From: Symbioplanes lichenis
GTDB lineage: Bacteria > Actinomycetota > Actinomycetes > Mycobacteriales > Micromonosporaceae
Length of the DNA: 64,000 bases
NCBI RefSeq assembly: GCF_030709675.1
Contig: NZ_JAUZQD010000003.1
Coordinates: 558,001 to 622,000, forward strand
Reading direction: 5' to 3'
In this document: in pieces, positions 1 through 12,217 of the stretch
Layout of the letters: every line of letters starts with the position of its first letter
How positions within the stretch are numbered: the first letter of the stretch is position 1
The notes under the pieces: model-generated
Told to the model about the DNA's origin: nothing
Seen by the model: the letters and a program-made list of their open reading frames with translations, nothing else
Databases searched by the model: none
Translations under genes and position numbers: made by a program

Positions 1-657
1 GTCGTGCTCGAGATCGTGCACCCGCGCGCCGGTGACGCGTTCCCCCTCGCGCAGGAAGCCGACGACGCGGGCGCGCGAGGCGACGTGGGCCCCGTACGCG
101 GCGGCCGTGCGCGCCAGGAACATGGTGTGCCGGGCGTCGTCGACCTGCGCGTCGTAGTACTGCAGCGCCCCGACCAGGGCGTCCTTCTTGAGCGCCGGGG
201 CCACCCGCAACGCGCCGCGGCGAGTGAGGTTGCGATGCCGGGGGAGGCCGCTCTTCGTGGTGGCCATGAAGTCGTAGAGCTGCACGCCGGTGCCCGCGTA
301 CAGGCGCTCCCAGACGCGGTGCTTGAGCGGATAGAGGAACGGCACCGGCCGTACGAGATGGGGGGCGAGCCGCTGCAGCAGCAGCCCGCGTTCCCGCAGG
401 GCCTCGTGCACCAGGCCGAAGTCCAGCATCTCCAGGTAGCGCAGGCCGCCGTGGATGAGCTTGCTGGACCGGCTGGAGGTGCCCGACGCGAAGTCGCGCG
501 CCTCCACCAGGCCGACGGACAGGCCGCGGGTGACGGCGTCGAGAGCGCAGCCCGCGCCCACCACGCCACCACCCACGACGAGCACGTCGACCTCTTTGTC
601 GGCGAGAGCCGTCAAGGCGGCCTCGCGCGCCGAGGGCGAGAGCGAGTTGTCAGTCAA
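1..657 (-). CDS. glpD: Glycerol-3-phosphate dehydrogenase, N-terminal part (cut by window edge)
   Basis: FAD-dependent oxidation of glycerol 3-phosphate to dihydroxyacetone phosphate, feeding electrons to the respiratory chain at the membrane. The 219 visible codons read as the N-terminal third of GlpD: the dinucleotide-binding stretch [13 protein letters not shown] near residues 16-28, then [20 protein letters not shown], the family's hallmark around the FAD site. The reading frame is open to base 1, so the rest lies outside. The start chosen is TTG at 657, because the frame has no nearer ATG or GTG before the Rossmann motif. It overlaps the last eight bases of glpK, so translational coupling is likely. 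Last visible gene of a leftward glpF-glpK-glpD operon. Confident on family, less on the start. Confidence 0.9.
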   Translation of the reverse strand, partial: MTDNSLSPSAREAALTALADKEVDVLVVGGGVVGAGCALDAVTRGLSVGLVEARDFASGTSSRSSKLIHGGLRYLEMLDFGLVHEALRERGLLLQRLAPHLVRPVPFLYPLKHRVWERLYAGTGVQLYDFMATTKSGLPRHRNLTRRGALRVAPALKKDALVGALQYYDAQVDDARHTMFLARTAAAYGAHVASRARVVGFLREGERVTGARVHDLEHD

Positions 658-2167
658 CGTCGACCCAATCGAGAGTGCGCTGGACCGCCTTCTTCCAGCG
701 TCCGTAGCCGTCTTCCCGCTGCTCGCCCGACCATGCGGGCTGCCAGCGCTGCGATTCGTTCCAGTTCTCGCGCAGTTCGTCGGTCGACTTCCAGAAACCG
801 ACGGCGAGACCGGCGGCGTACGCGGCCCCGAGCGCGGTGGTCTCGGCCACGACCGGCCGGCTCACCGGTACGCCGAGGACGTCCGCCTGGATCTGCATGC
901 ACAAGTTGTTGACGGTGATGCCGCCGTCGACCTTGAGCACGTCCAGCGTCACCCCCGAGTCCTGCGCCATGGCGTCGACCACGTCGCGGGTCTGGTAGCA
1001 GATCGACTCGAGGGTGGCCCGGGCGATGTGCGCGTCGGTGTTGTAGCGGGACAGGCCCACGATGGCGCCGCGGGCGTCCGAGCGCCAGTACGGGGCGAAG
1101 AGTCCCGAGAACGCCGGCACGAAGTAGACGCCGCCGTTGTCGCTGACCTGCCGGGCGAGGGATTCGCTCTCGTCGGCGGACTTGATGATGTGCAGCTGGT
1201 CGCGCAGCCACTGGACGGCCGAGCCGGTCACGGCGATCGAGCCTTCCAGGGCGTAGACCGGCGCGGCGTCCCCGAACTTGTAGCAGACCGTCGTGAGCAG
1301 GCCGTTCTCCGAGCGTACGAGCTCGGTGCCGGTGTTGAGCAGCATGAAGTTGCCCGTGCCGTACGTGTTCTTGGCCTCGCCGACGTTGAAGCAGACCTGG
1401 CCCACCGTCGCCGCCTGCTGGTCCCCGAGATCACCCGTCAGCGGGACCTCGCCGCCCAGCGGACCGGGCCAGCGCGCGACCCCGTAGGTGTTGGGGTCGG
1501 ACGACGGCCGGATCTCGGGGAGCATCTGCCGCGGGATGTCGAAGAACCCCAGCAGCTCGTCGTCCCAGTCGAGGGTCTCGAGGTTCATCAGCATCGTGCG
1601 GCTGGCGTTGGTGACGTCGGTGATGTGGTTGCCGCCGTCGACGCCGCCGGTCATGTGCCACAGCAGCCAGCTGTCGGTGTTGCCGAAGATCGCGTCGCCG
1701 CGCTCGGCCGCCTCGCGGACCCCGTCGACGTTCTCGAGGATCCACTGGATCTTGCCGCCGGAGAAGTACGTCGCCGGGGGCAGGCCGGCCTTGCGGCGGA
1801 TGACGTCCCCGCGCCCGTCGCGGTCGAGGGCGGAGGCGATCCGGTCGGTACGCGTGTCCTGCCACACGATCGCGTTGTAGTAGGGCCGCCCGGTCGTCCG
1901 GTCCCACACCACCGTGGTCTCGCGCTGGTTCGTGATGCCCAGGGCGGCCAGATCGGTGGCCTGCAGGTTGGCCTTCTGCATGGCCGTGCGGATGACCGAC
2001 GTGGTCCGCTCGGCGATCTCGATCGGGTTGTGCTCGACCCACCCGGCCTGCGGGAGGATCTGCTCGTGCTCCAGCTGGTGACGCGCGACCTCGTTGCCGC
2101 CGTGATCGAAGATCATGAAGCGGGTGCTGGTCGTGCCCTGATCGACTGCGCCGACGAAGTCAGCCAC
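650..2167 (-). CDS. glpK: Glycerol kinase
   Basis: Phosphorylates glycerol with ATP to glycerol 3-phosphate in the cytosol. The 505-residue product has the full FGGY-kinase length. It shows the N-terminal phosphate-binding motif [10 protein letters not shown], the glycerol-binding stretch [11 protein letters not shown], the second ATPase motif GDQQAA with TYGTGNF, and the C-terminal [10 protein letters not shown] signature. It starts with GTG at 2165-2167, preceded by GGAGG six bases away. The start overlaps the end of glpF by eight bases and the gene end overlaps glpD by eight, so the three are one coupled operon. A second, divergent copy lies at 3857-5350. Confidence 0.96.
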   Translation of the reverse strand: MADFVGAVDQGTTSTRFMIFDHGGNEVARHQLEHEQILPQAGWVEHNPIEIAERTTSVIRTAMQKANLQATDLAALGITNQRETTVVWDRTTGRPYYNAIVWQDTRTDRIASALDRDGRGDVIRRKAGLPPATYFSGGKIQWILENVDGVREAAERGDAIFGNTDSWLLWHMTGGVDGGNHITDVTNASRTMLMNLETLDWDDELLGFFDIPRQMLPEIRPSSDPNTYGVARWPGPLGGEVPLTGDLGDQQAATVGQVCFNVGEAKNTYGTGNFMLLNTGTELVRSENGLLTTVCYKFGDAAPVYALEGSIAVTGSAVQWLRDQLHIIKSADESESLARQVSDNGGVYFVPAFSGLFAPYWRSDARGAIVGLSRYNTDAHIARATLESICYQTRDVVDAMAQDSGVTLDVLKVDGGITVNNLCMQIQADVLGVPVSRPVVAETTALGAAYAAGLAVGFWKSTDELRENWNESQRWQPAWSGEQREDGYGRWKKAVQRTLDWVDVD

Positions 2168-3002
2168 GGCGTGCCTCCACGGTCTCGGGTGTGTCCTGGG
2201 TCGGGATGCGGCCCGGCTCCGGCGGCTGGTCGGACGGCAGGAACCGTCCGATCAGTGCCTGGTAGAGCCCGGCGCCGAGGAGGCCGCCGACGATCGGGCC
2301 GACGATCGGTATCCAGAAGTACAGGTACCCCGTCTGGTCCCGGAAGGCGCCCCCGTAGCCGGTGAAGAAGCTGGCCAGGCGGGGCCCGAAGTCGCGGGCG
2401 GGGTTGATGGCGTATCCGGCGTTCGTGCCCCACGCCATGCCGATGCCCACGATCAGCAGGCCGATGACGAAGGGGGCGAGGTTGGCGGCCGGGGGAGTGC
2501 CGGCGGCGTCGGTGATGGCCAGGATGAGGAAGAGCAGGATGGCCGTGCCGATCACCTGGTCGCGCAGGGCGCCCCACTCGCTGACCGGCAGCGTGCCGTT
2601 GCCGGGCAGGGTGGAGAAGACGCCCTGGGTCTTGACGGTCAGGCCGGGGTCGGCCGCGTGCAGGACCTCGGTGTAGTTCCACCGCACGATCAGCGCGGCG
2701 ACGAACGCGCCCAGGAACTGCGCGAGCGAGTAGGGAAGCACCTTGCGCCACGAGAAGCCCTTGAAGGCCGCGAGCGCGATGGTGACCGCGGGGTTGAGGT
2801 GGGCGCCGCTGATGCGCCCGGCGACGTAGACCCCCAGCATGACGCCCAGGCCCCAGGCCCAGGCGATGCTGTCGTGGTCGCCGATGCCCCCGCCGGCGAC
2901 CTGGGCGACGACACCGACGCCGAAGAGAATGAGGATCATGGTTCCGGCGAACTCCGCGGCCAGCTCACCCGCGAGTCCCGGGACTTTCCGTATTGCTGCC
3001 AT
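2160..3002 (-). CDS. glpF: Glycerol uptake facilitator (aquaglyceroporin)
   Basis: Membrane channel of the MIP family that lets glycerol diffuse into the cell, where GlpK traps it. The 280 residues contain both half-helix signatures, [10 protein letters not shown] in the first repeat and the variant [11 protein letters not shown] in the second, with about six hydrophobic segments between residues 10 and 250. The NPARD form with Asp after Arg is typical of glycerol-permeable members. The polar C-terminal tail (about 30 residues, Pro/Glu-rich) is cytosolic by topology. First gene of the operon. ATG at 3002 has no Shine-Dalgarno but sits six bases after a TAGCTT box, so the mRNA is probably leaderless. 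Confidence 0.95.
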   Translation of the reverse strand: MAAIRKVPGLAGELAAEFAGTMILILFGVGVVAQVAGGGIGDHDSIAWAWGLGVMLGVYVAGRISGAHLNPAVTIALAAFKGFSWRKVLPYSLAQFLGAFVAALIVRWNYTEVLHAADPGLTVKTQGVFSTLPGNGTLPVSEWGALRDQVIGTAILLFLILAITDAAGTPPAANLAPFVIGLLIVGIGMAWGTNAGYAINPARDFGPRLASFFTGYGGAFRDQTGYLYFWIPIVGPIVGGLLGAGLYQALIGRFLPSDQPPEPGRIPTQDTPETVEARRG

Positions 3003-3037
3003 GACCCGAAGCTATTTTTCGTCCCGGGGCCGGGCAA
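3003..3037 (-). promoter_or_regulatory. Predicted leaderless promoter of glpFKD
   Basis: On the minus strand TTGCCC (3032-3037) is followed after 17 bases by TAGCTT (3009-3014), then six bases and the glpF ATG. Spacing fits a vegetative promoter whose transcript begins at the start codon. Confidence 0.6.
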
Positions 3038-3045
3038 TGAACGGC

Positions 3046-3076
3046 GTTCGGCATTGTCGAACATCAACCACTGTTG
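3046..3076. promoter_or_regulatory. Inverted repeats between divergent glpF and gylR, candidate operator
   Basis: GTTCG-N7-CGAAC (3046-3062) and CAAC-N4-GTTG (3065-3076) lie side by side just upstream of the glpF -35 box and ahead of the regulator. IclR-family proteins commonly bind such paired short palindromes. Assignment to the GylR-like protein is inference. Confidence 0.4.
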
Positions 3077-3094
3077 CTTCGTAACACCGGGGCA

Positions 3095-3107
3095 TAGAGT
3101 CCGTAAC
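3095..3107 (+). promoter_or_regulatory. -10 box of the gylR-like gene
   Basis: TAGAGT at 3095-3100 followed by seven bases and GTG at 3108, with no Shine-Dalgarno. This suggests a leaderless transcript and decides the regulator's start. Confidence 0.5.
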
Positions 3108-3860
3108 GTGCCTGGAACGGTGCAGTCGATCGAGCGGGCCGCCGCGATCCTGCGGATGCTGGCCGGCGGGCCCGGGCATCTGGCCCTCGCCGACATCGCC
3201 CGCTCGCTCGACCTCGCGAAGGGCACAGTGCACGGCATTCTGCGCACGCTGCAGCACGTGGGGTTCGTCGAGCAGGACCGCTCGTCGGGCCACTACCAGC
3301 TCGGGGCGGCCCTGCTGCACCTGGGCACGAGCTATCTGGACATCAACGAGCTGCGGTCCCGCTCGATCAACTGGGCGGACCCCCTGGCGGCACGGTCCGG
3401 CGAGGCCGTCCGCATCGGCACGGTCCTCGAAGGGAGGGTCCTCGTCGTGCACCACGTCTTCCGCCCCGACGACACGTTCCAGACCCTCGACATCGGCACG
3501 CTGCTGCCGCTGCACGCGACCGCGCTGGGCAAGGTGCTGCTCGCCTATCGCGCGGCGCCGCTTCCGTCGTCGGTGGACGGCTTCACCCGGCGGACGGTCG
3601 CTCTGCGGGATCTGCCCGCGGAGCTTGATCGCGTACGGGAGAACGGCTGGGCCGCCGACATCGAGGAGCTGACCCTCGGGGAGGCCGCCATCGCCGCGCC
3701 GATCCGGGGCTACGGCGGCCTCGTGGTGGGCGCGATCGGCATCTCCGGGCGGGTCGAGCGGTTGTGCGACAGCCGCTACAAGCCACAAGCCCGCCTCGTC
3801 GGATATGTGCGCAACGCCGCCCGCGCGATCTCCCGCGACCTCGGCTGGGGGGTGTCGTGA
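3108..3860 (+). CDS. gylR: IclR-family glycerol operon regulator (GylR-like)
   Basis: Transcriptional regulator, probably the repressor of the divergent glpFKD operon and of its own operon. The 250-residue product has the IclR layout: winged helix at about residues 4-65 ([14 protein letters not shown], then [16 protein letters not shown] as recognition helix) followed by the effector-binding domain to the C-terminus. It strongly resembles what I know of Streptomyces GylR, including [13 protein letters not shown] and GFVEQD. GTG at 3108 is preferred because of the -10 box seven bases before it; GTG at 3120 is the alternative. The stop overlaps the start of a second glycerol kinase by four bases (GTGA), so regulator and kinase are co-translated. 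Glycerol 3-phosphate is the likely effector by analogy. Confidence 0.88.
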   Translation: MPGTVQSIERAAAILRMLAGGPGHLALADIARSLDLAKGTVHGILRTLQHVGFVEQDRSSGHYQLGAALLHLGTSYLDINELRSRSINWADPLAARSGEAVRIGTVLEGRVLVVHHVFRPDDTFQTLDIGTLLPLHATALGKVLLAYRAAPLPSSVDGFTRRTVALRDLPAELDRVRENGWAADIEELTLGEAAIAAPIRGYGGLVVGAIGISGRVERLCDSRYKPQARLVGYVRNAARAISRDLGWGVS

Positions 3861-5350
3861 CCGATCGTTACGTGGTCGCCATCGATCAGGGGACGACCTC
3901 GACCCGGTGCATCGTCTTCGACCGGCGCGGGCAGCTCGTCTCGCTCGCGCAGCAGGAGCACAAGCAGTACTTCCCGAAGCCCGGCTGGGTCGAGCACGAC
4001 GCCGCCGAGATCTGGCGCAACGTGGAACGGCTCGCGCCCCTCGCCCTGCGCCGCGCCGGCATCACCGTGGACCAGGTCGCCGCCGTCGGCATCGCCAACC
4101 AGCGCGAGACGACCGTGCTGTGGGACAGGCGCACCGGCGTCCCCGTCGGGCGGGCGCTCGTGTGGCAGGACACGCGGACAGACTCCCTGGTGTCTGTTCT
4201 CAAGGAAGCGTCCGGCGCTGCTGCCGTACAGGAGGCTGCTGCTCTTCCCCTGGCGACCTATTTCTCCGGGCCGCGCATCCGGTGGATCCTCGACCACACG
4301 CCGGGGCTGCGGGCGCGGGCCGCACGCGGCGAGATCCTCTTCGGCACGATGGAGACCTGGCTCATCTGGAACCTGACCGGGGGCCTGCACGTCACCGACG
4401 TCACCAACGCGTCGCGCACCAATCTGCTCGACATCCACACCCTCGATTGGTCCCCATCCGCGCTGGCGTTCTTCGACATCCCCCGCGCCATGCTGCCCAC
4501 GGTGCACCCCTCGATCGCGGAGCTGGGCACGGCCACGGCGGCCTTTCCCGGCGTACGGATCGGGGCTGCCCTCGGTGACCAGCAGGCGGCGCTGTTCGGG
4601 CAGACCTGCTTCACGCCCGGCGAGGCCAAGTGCACGTACGGCACCGGCTCGTTCCTGCTGCTCAACACCGGCACCGATCTCGTACGCTCGGAGCACGGCC
4701 TGCTCACGACGGTCGCGTACCAGATCGGCGGCGCGCCGGCCGTCTACGCCCTCGAAGGCTCGATCGCCATCACCGGGTCGCTGGTCCAGTGGTTCCGCGA
4801 CCAGCTGGAGCTCATCGCCAGCGCCCCCGAGATCGAGACTCTCGCCCGCACCGTCCAGGACAACGGCGGCTGCTACATCGTCCCGGCCTTCTCCGGGCTC
4901 TACGCCCCGCACTGGCGCTCCGAGGCGCGCGGCGTCATCGTGGGCCTGACCTCCTACATCACCAAGGGTCACCTGGCCCGCGCCGTGCTCGAGGCGACCG
5001 CCTGGCAGACCCGCGAAGTCGTCGACGCCATGAACGCCGACTCCGGCCTCACCCTCAAGACGCTCAAGGTGGACGGCGGCATGACCGCGGACAACCTGCT
5101 GATGCAGGGCATCGCGGACGTCCTCGACGTGCCGGTCGTCCGCCCCCTCGCCGCCGAGACGGTGTCACTGGGCGCGGCCTACGCGGCCGGACTGGCCGTC
5201 GGTTACTGGCCGGACCTCGAGGACCTCCGCCACAACTGGCACCGCGCCGGCCAGTGGCTGCCGGCCATGGATCCCGGGCACCGCGCCAAGGAATACACCA
5301 ACTGGAAGCGCGCGGTCGAACGCACCCTCGACTGGATCCAGCCCGCTTGA
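3857..5350 (+). CDS. glpK: Second glycerol kinase, coupled to the regulator
   Basis: Same reaction as the leftward GlpK: ATP-dependent glycerol phosphorylation. The 497 residues carry [10 protein letters not shown] at the N-terminus, [25 protein letters not shown] and [10 protein letters not shown], so all kinase motifs are intact. It is clearly a paralogue and not a recent copy, since many positions differ. The stretch around residues 108-130 ([17 protein letters not shown]) is diverged and Ala-rich compared with the first copy. Start is GTG at 3857, overlapping the regulator's stop as GTGA. Having a kinase in the regulator's own transcript is unusual; it may set basal glycerol 3-phosphate, the presumed inducer. 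Confidence 0.94.
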   Translation: MTDRYVVAIDQGTTSTRCIVFDRRGQLVSLAQQEHKQYFPKPGWVEHDAAEIWRNVERLAPLALRRAGITVDQVAAVGIANQRETTVLWDRRTGVPVGRALVWQDTRTDSLVSVLKEASGAAAVQEAAALPLATYFSGPRIRWILDHTPGLRARAARGEILFGTMETWLIWNLTGGLHVTDVTNASRTNLLDIHTLDWSPSALAFFDIPRAMLPTVHPSIAELGTATAAFPGVRIGAALGDQQAALFGQTCFTPGEAKCTYGTGSFLLLNTGTDLVRSEHGLLTTVAYQIGGAPAVYALEGSIAITGSLVQWFRDQLELIASAPEIETLARTVQDNGGCYIVPAFSGLYAPHWRSEARGVIVGLTSYITKGHLARAVLEATAWQTREVVDAMNADSGLTLKTLKVDGGMTADNLLMQGIADVLDVPVVRPLAAETVSLGAAYAAGLAVGYWPDLEDLRHNWHRAGQWLPAMDPGHRAKEYTNWKRAVERTLDWIQPA

Positions 5351-5393
5351 GCCGATCGACACCTCTGCCCGGGCTGGGTAGGCTTCGGCCCCG

Positions 5394-7412
5394 ATGAGTA
5401 TGCCGTTGTCCCCAGGCGACCCGACCCGGCTCGGCGACTACGAGCTGCTCGGGCGGCTCGGCCAGGGCGGGATGGGGTCGGTCTATCTCGGGCGCGGGCC
5501 GGGCGGGGCCCGGGTGGCCGTCAAGGTGGTGCGGCCCGAGTTCGCCGGCGACCCCGAGTTCCGGGGGCGCTTCCGCAGCGAGGTGCGCCGGGCCCAGCAG
5601 GTGCCGCCCTTCTCGACCGCCGCCGTGCTCGACGCCGACCCCGAGCACGAGCCGCCCTACCTGGTCGTCGAATACGTGGACGGGCCGTCACTGTCCACGC
5701 TGGTGCGCGAGCGGGGGCCCCTGGCCGGGCCGGCGTTGCACAGCGTGGCCGTCGGCATCGCCACGGCGCTCACGGCCATCCACGGCGCCGGGGTCATCCA
5801 TCGCGACCTCAAGCCCGGCAACGTGCTGATCGCCCCGGGCGGCATCAAGGTGATCGACTTCGGGATCGCGCGGGCGTTCGAGGCGACGAGCCGGCACACG
5901 CGTACGGATCAGATGGTGGGCACGGTCGCGTACATGGCGCCGGAGCGGTTCGAGCCGGCGTACGGGACCGAGGTGACCGCGGCGGCGGACGTGTTCGCGT
6001 GGGGGGCCGTGGTGGCGTACGCGGCGACCGGCCGCACCCCGTTCGGCGCCGACTCGCCCGCGGCGACGGCGGTGCGCATCATGACGCAGCCGCCGGAGCT
6101 GACCGGGGTGCCGGGGCCGTTGCGGGAGCTGGTGGCCCGGTCGCTGGCGAAGTATCCGGGGGAGCGGCCGTCGGCGCGGGAGCTGCTGGACGCGCTGCTC
6201 GACACGTCGTCGCGGCCGGTGGCGGCCGTGACTCCGGGCCCGGTCCTTCCGCCGGCCGATGACACCGTGGTCGTAGCTCCGGCGGCTCCGAGTCGCCGTC
6301 GGCTCCGGGCGGGTGCCATCGCCGTGGGCGCGATGGTGCTCGGGGCGGGGGGACTGGTGGCCGGACACGAGGTGGGTCTGACCGGCGGCGACTCGCGGAC
6401 CGCTGTCACGACAGGAATGGCGGAGACGGCCGGACCGGCGGCCCGGGACGCGGCCACCGGCATCCTGGCCGGGCAGCGGCGCTTCTCGATCCGGCTGCGG
6501 GAGTCGGGGCGCTACTTCACGATGGACGACGCGAGGCAGGAGCTGACGGTCGGCGACGGTACGGGCTCCGCGTCGGAGTTCGTGCTGGAGCCGGTCGGCG
6601 TCGACTACATGATCCGCTCGCTGGCCGGGGAGTCGTTCGCCGGGCCGGACCGCTGTCTCGGCGTCCAGCGCGGCGACGACATCTGGCCCGTGGTGAGCAC
6701 CGCCTGCACGCCCACGCCGGGGCGGCTCTTCTCGTTGCGGGACACCGGGGAGCAGGACGACAAGGGGCGGCCGCTCTACAGCATCGCGACCGAGGGCGGC
6801 TGGCTGCTCTGGGACGAGGATGCCAAGCGGTCGAGCGTGACCGAGGTGGGCGAGGGGCGGTTCGCCGACAAGTACAGTCTCGTGGACCGGGGCGAGCTCC
6901 CGGAGGCGGCCACTCCCGCGCCCACGCCCAGCAGGACCACGGCCCGCGCCGCCAAGCTGGTCGACGCGGATCTGTCCCAGCTGGAGAGTTTCGACATCGA
7001 TCTGGGCGTGCCGGTCGTGCTCACCAGCCCGCCCGACGCGGGCCCGGTGCGGTACCTCGACGCGCAGCCGGACGGCTCCCTCGCGTACACGGGAACGTCG
7101 GTCACCGAGACCGACCGCCTGCGGATCGATCCCGCCCAGGTCGCCAAGCGCAGCGAGGCGAACAGGAACAGTGTCGTCATCGTCGCCGCCTCCGGGGCGG
7201 AGACCTGCGTCACCGACGTGGCCGAGACCGAGCTGCGGATGACGCCGTGCGAGCCGGGCCGGGCCGACCAGCGGTGGCGGCTCACGCCGGAGGGCGACTC
7301 GGGCGTGTTCTCGCTGCACGGCGCGCACACCGACGTCCGGGTCGACGACAAGTACGAGATCGTGACCGAGGGCGGCTGGTCGGCGGTGCAGACGATCGCG
7401 GTCAAGCAGTGA
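5394..7412 (+). CDS. Membrane receptor-type Ser/Thr protein kinase
   Basis: PASTA-less actinobacterial eukaryotic-like kinase of 672 residues. The N-terminal kinase domain (about 13-275) has GQGGMGSVY in the P-loop, catalytic Lys44, HRDLKPGN with Asp138, DFG Asp155 and MAPE at 181-184. A Pro/Ala-rich linker and one membrane helix (about 303-325) lead to an extracytoplasmic region of some 340 residues. That region has two related halves (about 355-500 and 545-672), each ending near TEGGW, which could be beta-trefoil-like sensor domains; this is a guess from repeat spacing. TAGGCT nine bases before ATG 5394 suggests a near-leaderless start. A close paralogue is encoded at 56038-57960. Stands alone, with no obvious substrate nearby. 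Confidence 0.9.
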   Translation: MSMPLSPGDPTRLGDYELLGRLGQGGMGSVYLGRGPGGARVAVKVVRPEFAGDPEFRGRFRSEVRRAQQVPPFSTAAVLDADPEHEPPYLVVEYVDGPSLSTLVRERGPLAGPALHSVAVGIATALTAIHGAGVIHRDLKPGNVLIAPGGIKVIDFGIARAFEATSRHTRTDQMVGTVAYMAPERFEPAYGTEVTAAADVFAWGAVVAYAATGRTPFGADSPAATAVRIMTQPPELTGVPGPLRELVARSLAKYPGERPSARELLDALLDTSSRPVAAVTPGPVLPPADDTVVVAPAAPSRRRLRAGAIAVGAMVLGAGGLVAGHEVGLTGGDSRTAVTTGMAETAGPAARDAATGILAGQRRFSIRLRESGRYFTMDDARQELTVGDGTGSASEFVLEPVGVDYMIRSLAGESFAGPDRCLGVQRGDDIWPVVSTACTPTPGRLFSLRDTGEQDDKGRPLYSIATEGGWLLWDEDAKRSSVTEVGEGRFADKYSLVDRGELPEAATPAPTPSRTTARAAKLVDADLSQLESFDIDLGVPVVLTSPPDAGPVRYLDAQPDGSLAYTGTSVTETDRLRIDPAQVAKRSEANRNSVVIVAASGAETCVTDVAETELRMTPCEPGRADQRWRLTPEGDSGVFSLHGAHTDVRVDDKYEIVTEGGWSAVQTIAVKQ

Positions 7413-7473
7413 CCCCGTGTGGCGGGCGTAGCGGTGGGTAATCAGAGGGGGCACACCTTTCTGAGGAGACGAC

Positions 7474-7680
7474 ATGCCGTTTTTGATCAACCTGATCCGC
7501 CGGTACGCCATCGCGGCGATCGTGGTCCCGCTGGCCGCCGCGGGCGCCCGGAAGCTCAGCGACCGGATCGAGGCCCGGCACGGCGCGAACCGGGGCACCC
7601 GCTACCTGCGACAGGGCGCCGACACCGTGCAGAGCCTGTTCGGCCGGAAGCCGAAGAAGCGCCGCTTCTCGTTCCGCTGA
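7474..7680 (+). CDS. Small basic membrane-associated protein, unknown
   Basis: A 68-residue protein with one hydrophobic helix (about 5-24, IRRYAIAAIVVPLAAAGA) and a strongly basic C-terminal tail (RKPKKRRFSFR). It is probably anchored in the membrane with the tail in the cytosol. GAGGAG lies about six bases before ATG, a clear ribosome binding site, which together with the biased codon use supports it as a real gene. It follows the kinase by 61 bases in the same direction. Function not recognised. Confidence 0.7.
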   Translation: MPFLINLIRRYAIAAIVVPLAAAGARKLSDRIEARHGANRGTRYLRQGADTVQSLFGRKPKKRRFSFR

Positions 7681-7687
7681 TCCCGGC

Positions 7688-7722
7688 TGGACCGGCATAG
7701 TCGAGTTATGTAGAGTTTCCGC
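7688..7722 (+). promoter_or_regulatory. Leaderless promoter of the padR-type gene
   Basis: TGGACC (7688-7693), 17-base spacer, TAGAGT (7711-7716), six bases, then ATG at 7723 with no Shine-Dalgarno. The TTATGTAG overlapping the -10 could be half of a PadR site. Confidence 0.5.
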
Positions 7723-8052
7723 ATGCCGAGAGTCCCGCACTCCTCGCCGCAGACGTTGCGGCTCTTCGAGGCCCTGCTCGCCGACCCGCCGCGCTGGCGT
7801 TACGGCTACGAGCTGAGCAAGGAGACCGCGCTCGCCTCGGGCACGCTCTATCCGATCCTCATGCGGCTCAGCGAGCAGCGGCTGCTCGAGACCGGGTGGG
7901 AGCCGTCGGACGAGCCGGGGCGCCCGCCGCGGCACACCTACCGGCTGACCGCCGACGGCATCGCCCTGGCCGGGCAGCGCGTGGCCGCCGCGGCGTCGCG
8001 GCAGCGTCCCGCGCCGGCGGCCCGGCCCCGGCCGGCGGGCGGTGCGGCGTGA
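7723..8052 (+). CDS. PadR-family transcriptional regulator
   Basis: Small winged-helix regulator of 109 residues. The N-terminal 75 residues match the PadR DNA-binding domain: RYGYELSKETALASGTLYPILMRLSEQRLLET, then the wing GRPPRHTYRLTADGI. The usual C-terminal dimerisation helix is short and replaced by an Ala/Pro/Arg-rich tail, as in many short actinobacterial PadR proteins. Its stop codon overlaps the GTG of the signal peptidase gene, so the two are co-translated and the regulator probably controls this two-gene unit. PadR regulators of this short type often precede membrane proteins of the same operon. Confidence 0.87.
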   Translation: MPRVPHSSPQTLRLFEALLADPPRWRYGYELSKETALASGTLYPILMRLSEQRLLETGWEPSDEPGRPPRHTYRLTADGIALAGQRVAAAASRQRPAPAARPRPAGGAA

Positions 8053-8747
8053 GCTGGGTGCGGCGGTTGGCGCGGGGCATGCTCGTGGTGGCGGTGCGCG
8101 GGCGGCGCGAGCGCGGCGGGGAGTGGGGCGAGGCCGTGCTGGCCGAGTTCGGCGAGACGCGCGGCGATCTCGAGGCGGTGCGCTGGGCCGCCGGTGGGGT
8201 GCGCACGGTGTGGCGCGAGCGCCGGCGACGGGTCCGGGCCCTTCCCCTGTACGACCGGATCGCCCGCCACGCCCTGACCGGCGCCCTCGTCGCAGCCGGC
8301 GCCGGGCTGCTGGTCAACCAGTTCGTCCTGTCGGTGCGCATGATGCCGAGCGGCAGCATGGAGCCGACCCTGCGGGTGTCCGACCGCTTCCTCGTCGACA
8401 AGGCCGGCTTCCGGCTCACCGGCCTCCACCGGGGCGACATCGTCGTGCTCGCCGGCCCCGGCGGCTCCGAGCGCGTCAAACGAGTGATCGGCCTCCCCGG
8501 CGACCACATCGAGTGCCGAGCCGGCCACGTCTGGCGCGACGGCGTCGCGGTCGACGAGCCCTACCTCCCCGGCAACCCGGCCGAGGACCGCACGGAATGC
8601 GCGCCCACCACCGTCCCGCCGGGCCACCTCTTCGTCCTCGGCGACCACCGCGTCGTGTCCACCGACTCCCGCCAGGACGGACCCGCCCGCGAGGACGACG
8701 TGCTCGCCCGGGTGCTCACCCCGCTCCGACTCGCCGGAGCCGGCTAG
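8049..8747 (+). CDS. lepB: Signal peptidase I with an extra N-terminal cytosolic domain
   Basis: Membrane-bound S26 peptidase that removes signal peptides from exported proteins. Residues about 100-232 hold the catalytic part: PSGSMEPTL with nucleophile Ser103, the general base Lys144 in ERVKRVIGLPGD, and the late box LGDHR...STDSRQ. One membrane helix lies at about 78-98. The first 75 residues are unusual for a signal peptidase: a basic region with GGEWGEAVLAEF and RWAAGGVRTVWRERRRR, reminiscent of the cytosolic prefix of membrane proteins that commonly follow PadR genes. GTG at 8049 overlaps the padR stop. The Ser/Lys dyad is intact, so activity is likely. Confidence 0.88.
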   Translation: MSWVRRLARGMLVVAVRGRRERGGEWGEAVLAEFGETRGDLEAVRWAAGGVRTVWRERRRRVRALPLYDRIARHALTGALVAAGAGLLVNQFVLSVRMMPSGSMEPTLRVSDRFLVDKAGFRLTGLHRGDIVVLAGPGGSERVKRVIGLPGDHIECRAGHVWRDGVAVDEPYLPGNPAEDRTECAPTTVPPGHLFVLGDHRVVSTDSRQDGPAREDDVLARVLTPLRLAGAG

Positions 8748-8801
8748 TTCGTCACCTGCTGCGCTGATGGGCCGATCGACTGCTCGGATCGGCGGCGGGC
8801 G

Positions 8802-9179
8802 TCAGTCGTCGTGCCAGGAGAGGGCGGCTATGCGCCAGCCCTGGGGCGTGCGGACGAGCTGGAGCATCTTGGTGCCGCTGCCGGTGAAGGGCTTGCCGTC
8901 CCGGACGCCTTCCTTCGCGTACGTGCACAGGTGTTGCGCGATGTCGCCCACCACTGTGGTCGTTCCCGTCACCTCCCACTCGCGGAACGAGGTCAGGCCG
9001 CCGCCGGTCAGGAGGGTGCGTCTCGGAGCGATGAAGGAGTCGACGGTGTCGACGGCGAGACCGGGGCGGACGATGAGGGCTTGCGGGAGGAAGAGGGCCG
9101 GCAATGCGTCGAGGCGGGCCGCGCAGTCCGGGCCCGTGGCGAAGGCCGCGAAGAACGTGTCGATCAGCGGCTGGATCAT
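8802..9179 (-). CDS. NTF2-like (SnoaL/DUF4440-type) protein
   Basis: A 125-residue protein with the pattern of the NTF2-like fold: a helical start (IQPLIDTFFAAFATG), a middle region with an F-S-F and fixed strands, and a C-terminal strand pair ending LVRTPQGWRIAALSWHD, typical of SnoaL/DUF4440 members. These proteins may be enzymes or simple binding folds; no active site can be assigned. ATG at 9179 follows AGGAAGGA by nine bases. It lies 49 bases downstream of glyQS on the same strand and could be transcribed with it, with no clear functional link. Confidence 0.75.
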   Translation of the reverse strand: MIQPLIDTFFAAFATGPDCAARLDALPALFLPQALIVRPGLAVDTVDSFIAPRRTLLTGGGLTSFREWEVTGTTTVVGDIAQHLCTYAKEGVRDGKPFTGSGTKMLQLVRTPQGWRIAALSWHDD

Positions 9180-9228
9180 CGGCGCGGGTCCTTCCTGGCG
9201 GTGGCCGGCACGACAGGCCGGCGGGGGG

Positions 9229-12174
<2,946 letters not shown>

Positions 12175-12188
12175 GAGGCCGAAGTCTA
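12175..12188 (-). promoter_or_regulatory. -10 box of glyQS, leaderless start
   Basis: TAGACT on the minus strand (12183-12188) then eight bases to ATG 12174, with no Shine-Dalgarno. The box lies between the divergent start codons, so both promoters share about 40 bases. Confidence 0.5.
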
Positions 12189-12217
12189 GTGAGCCCGTTC
12201 GCGGGTATGGGTCCGTC

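Noticed and set aside
4-912. Plus-strand frame across the glpD/glpK junction
   Set aside because: Antisense to two well-identified, coupled genes.
9190-9228. GCCGGC inverted repeat after glyQS as a terminator
   Set aside because: Six-base stem of a very common GC word; too weak to call, and the next gene probably reads through.
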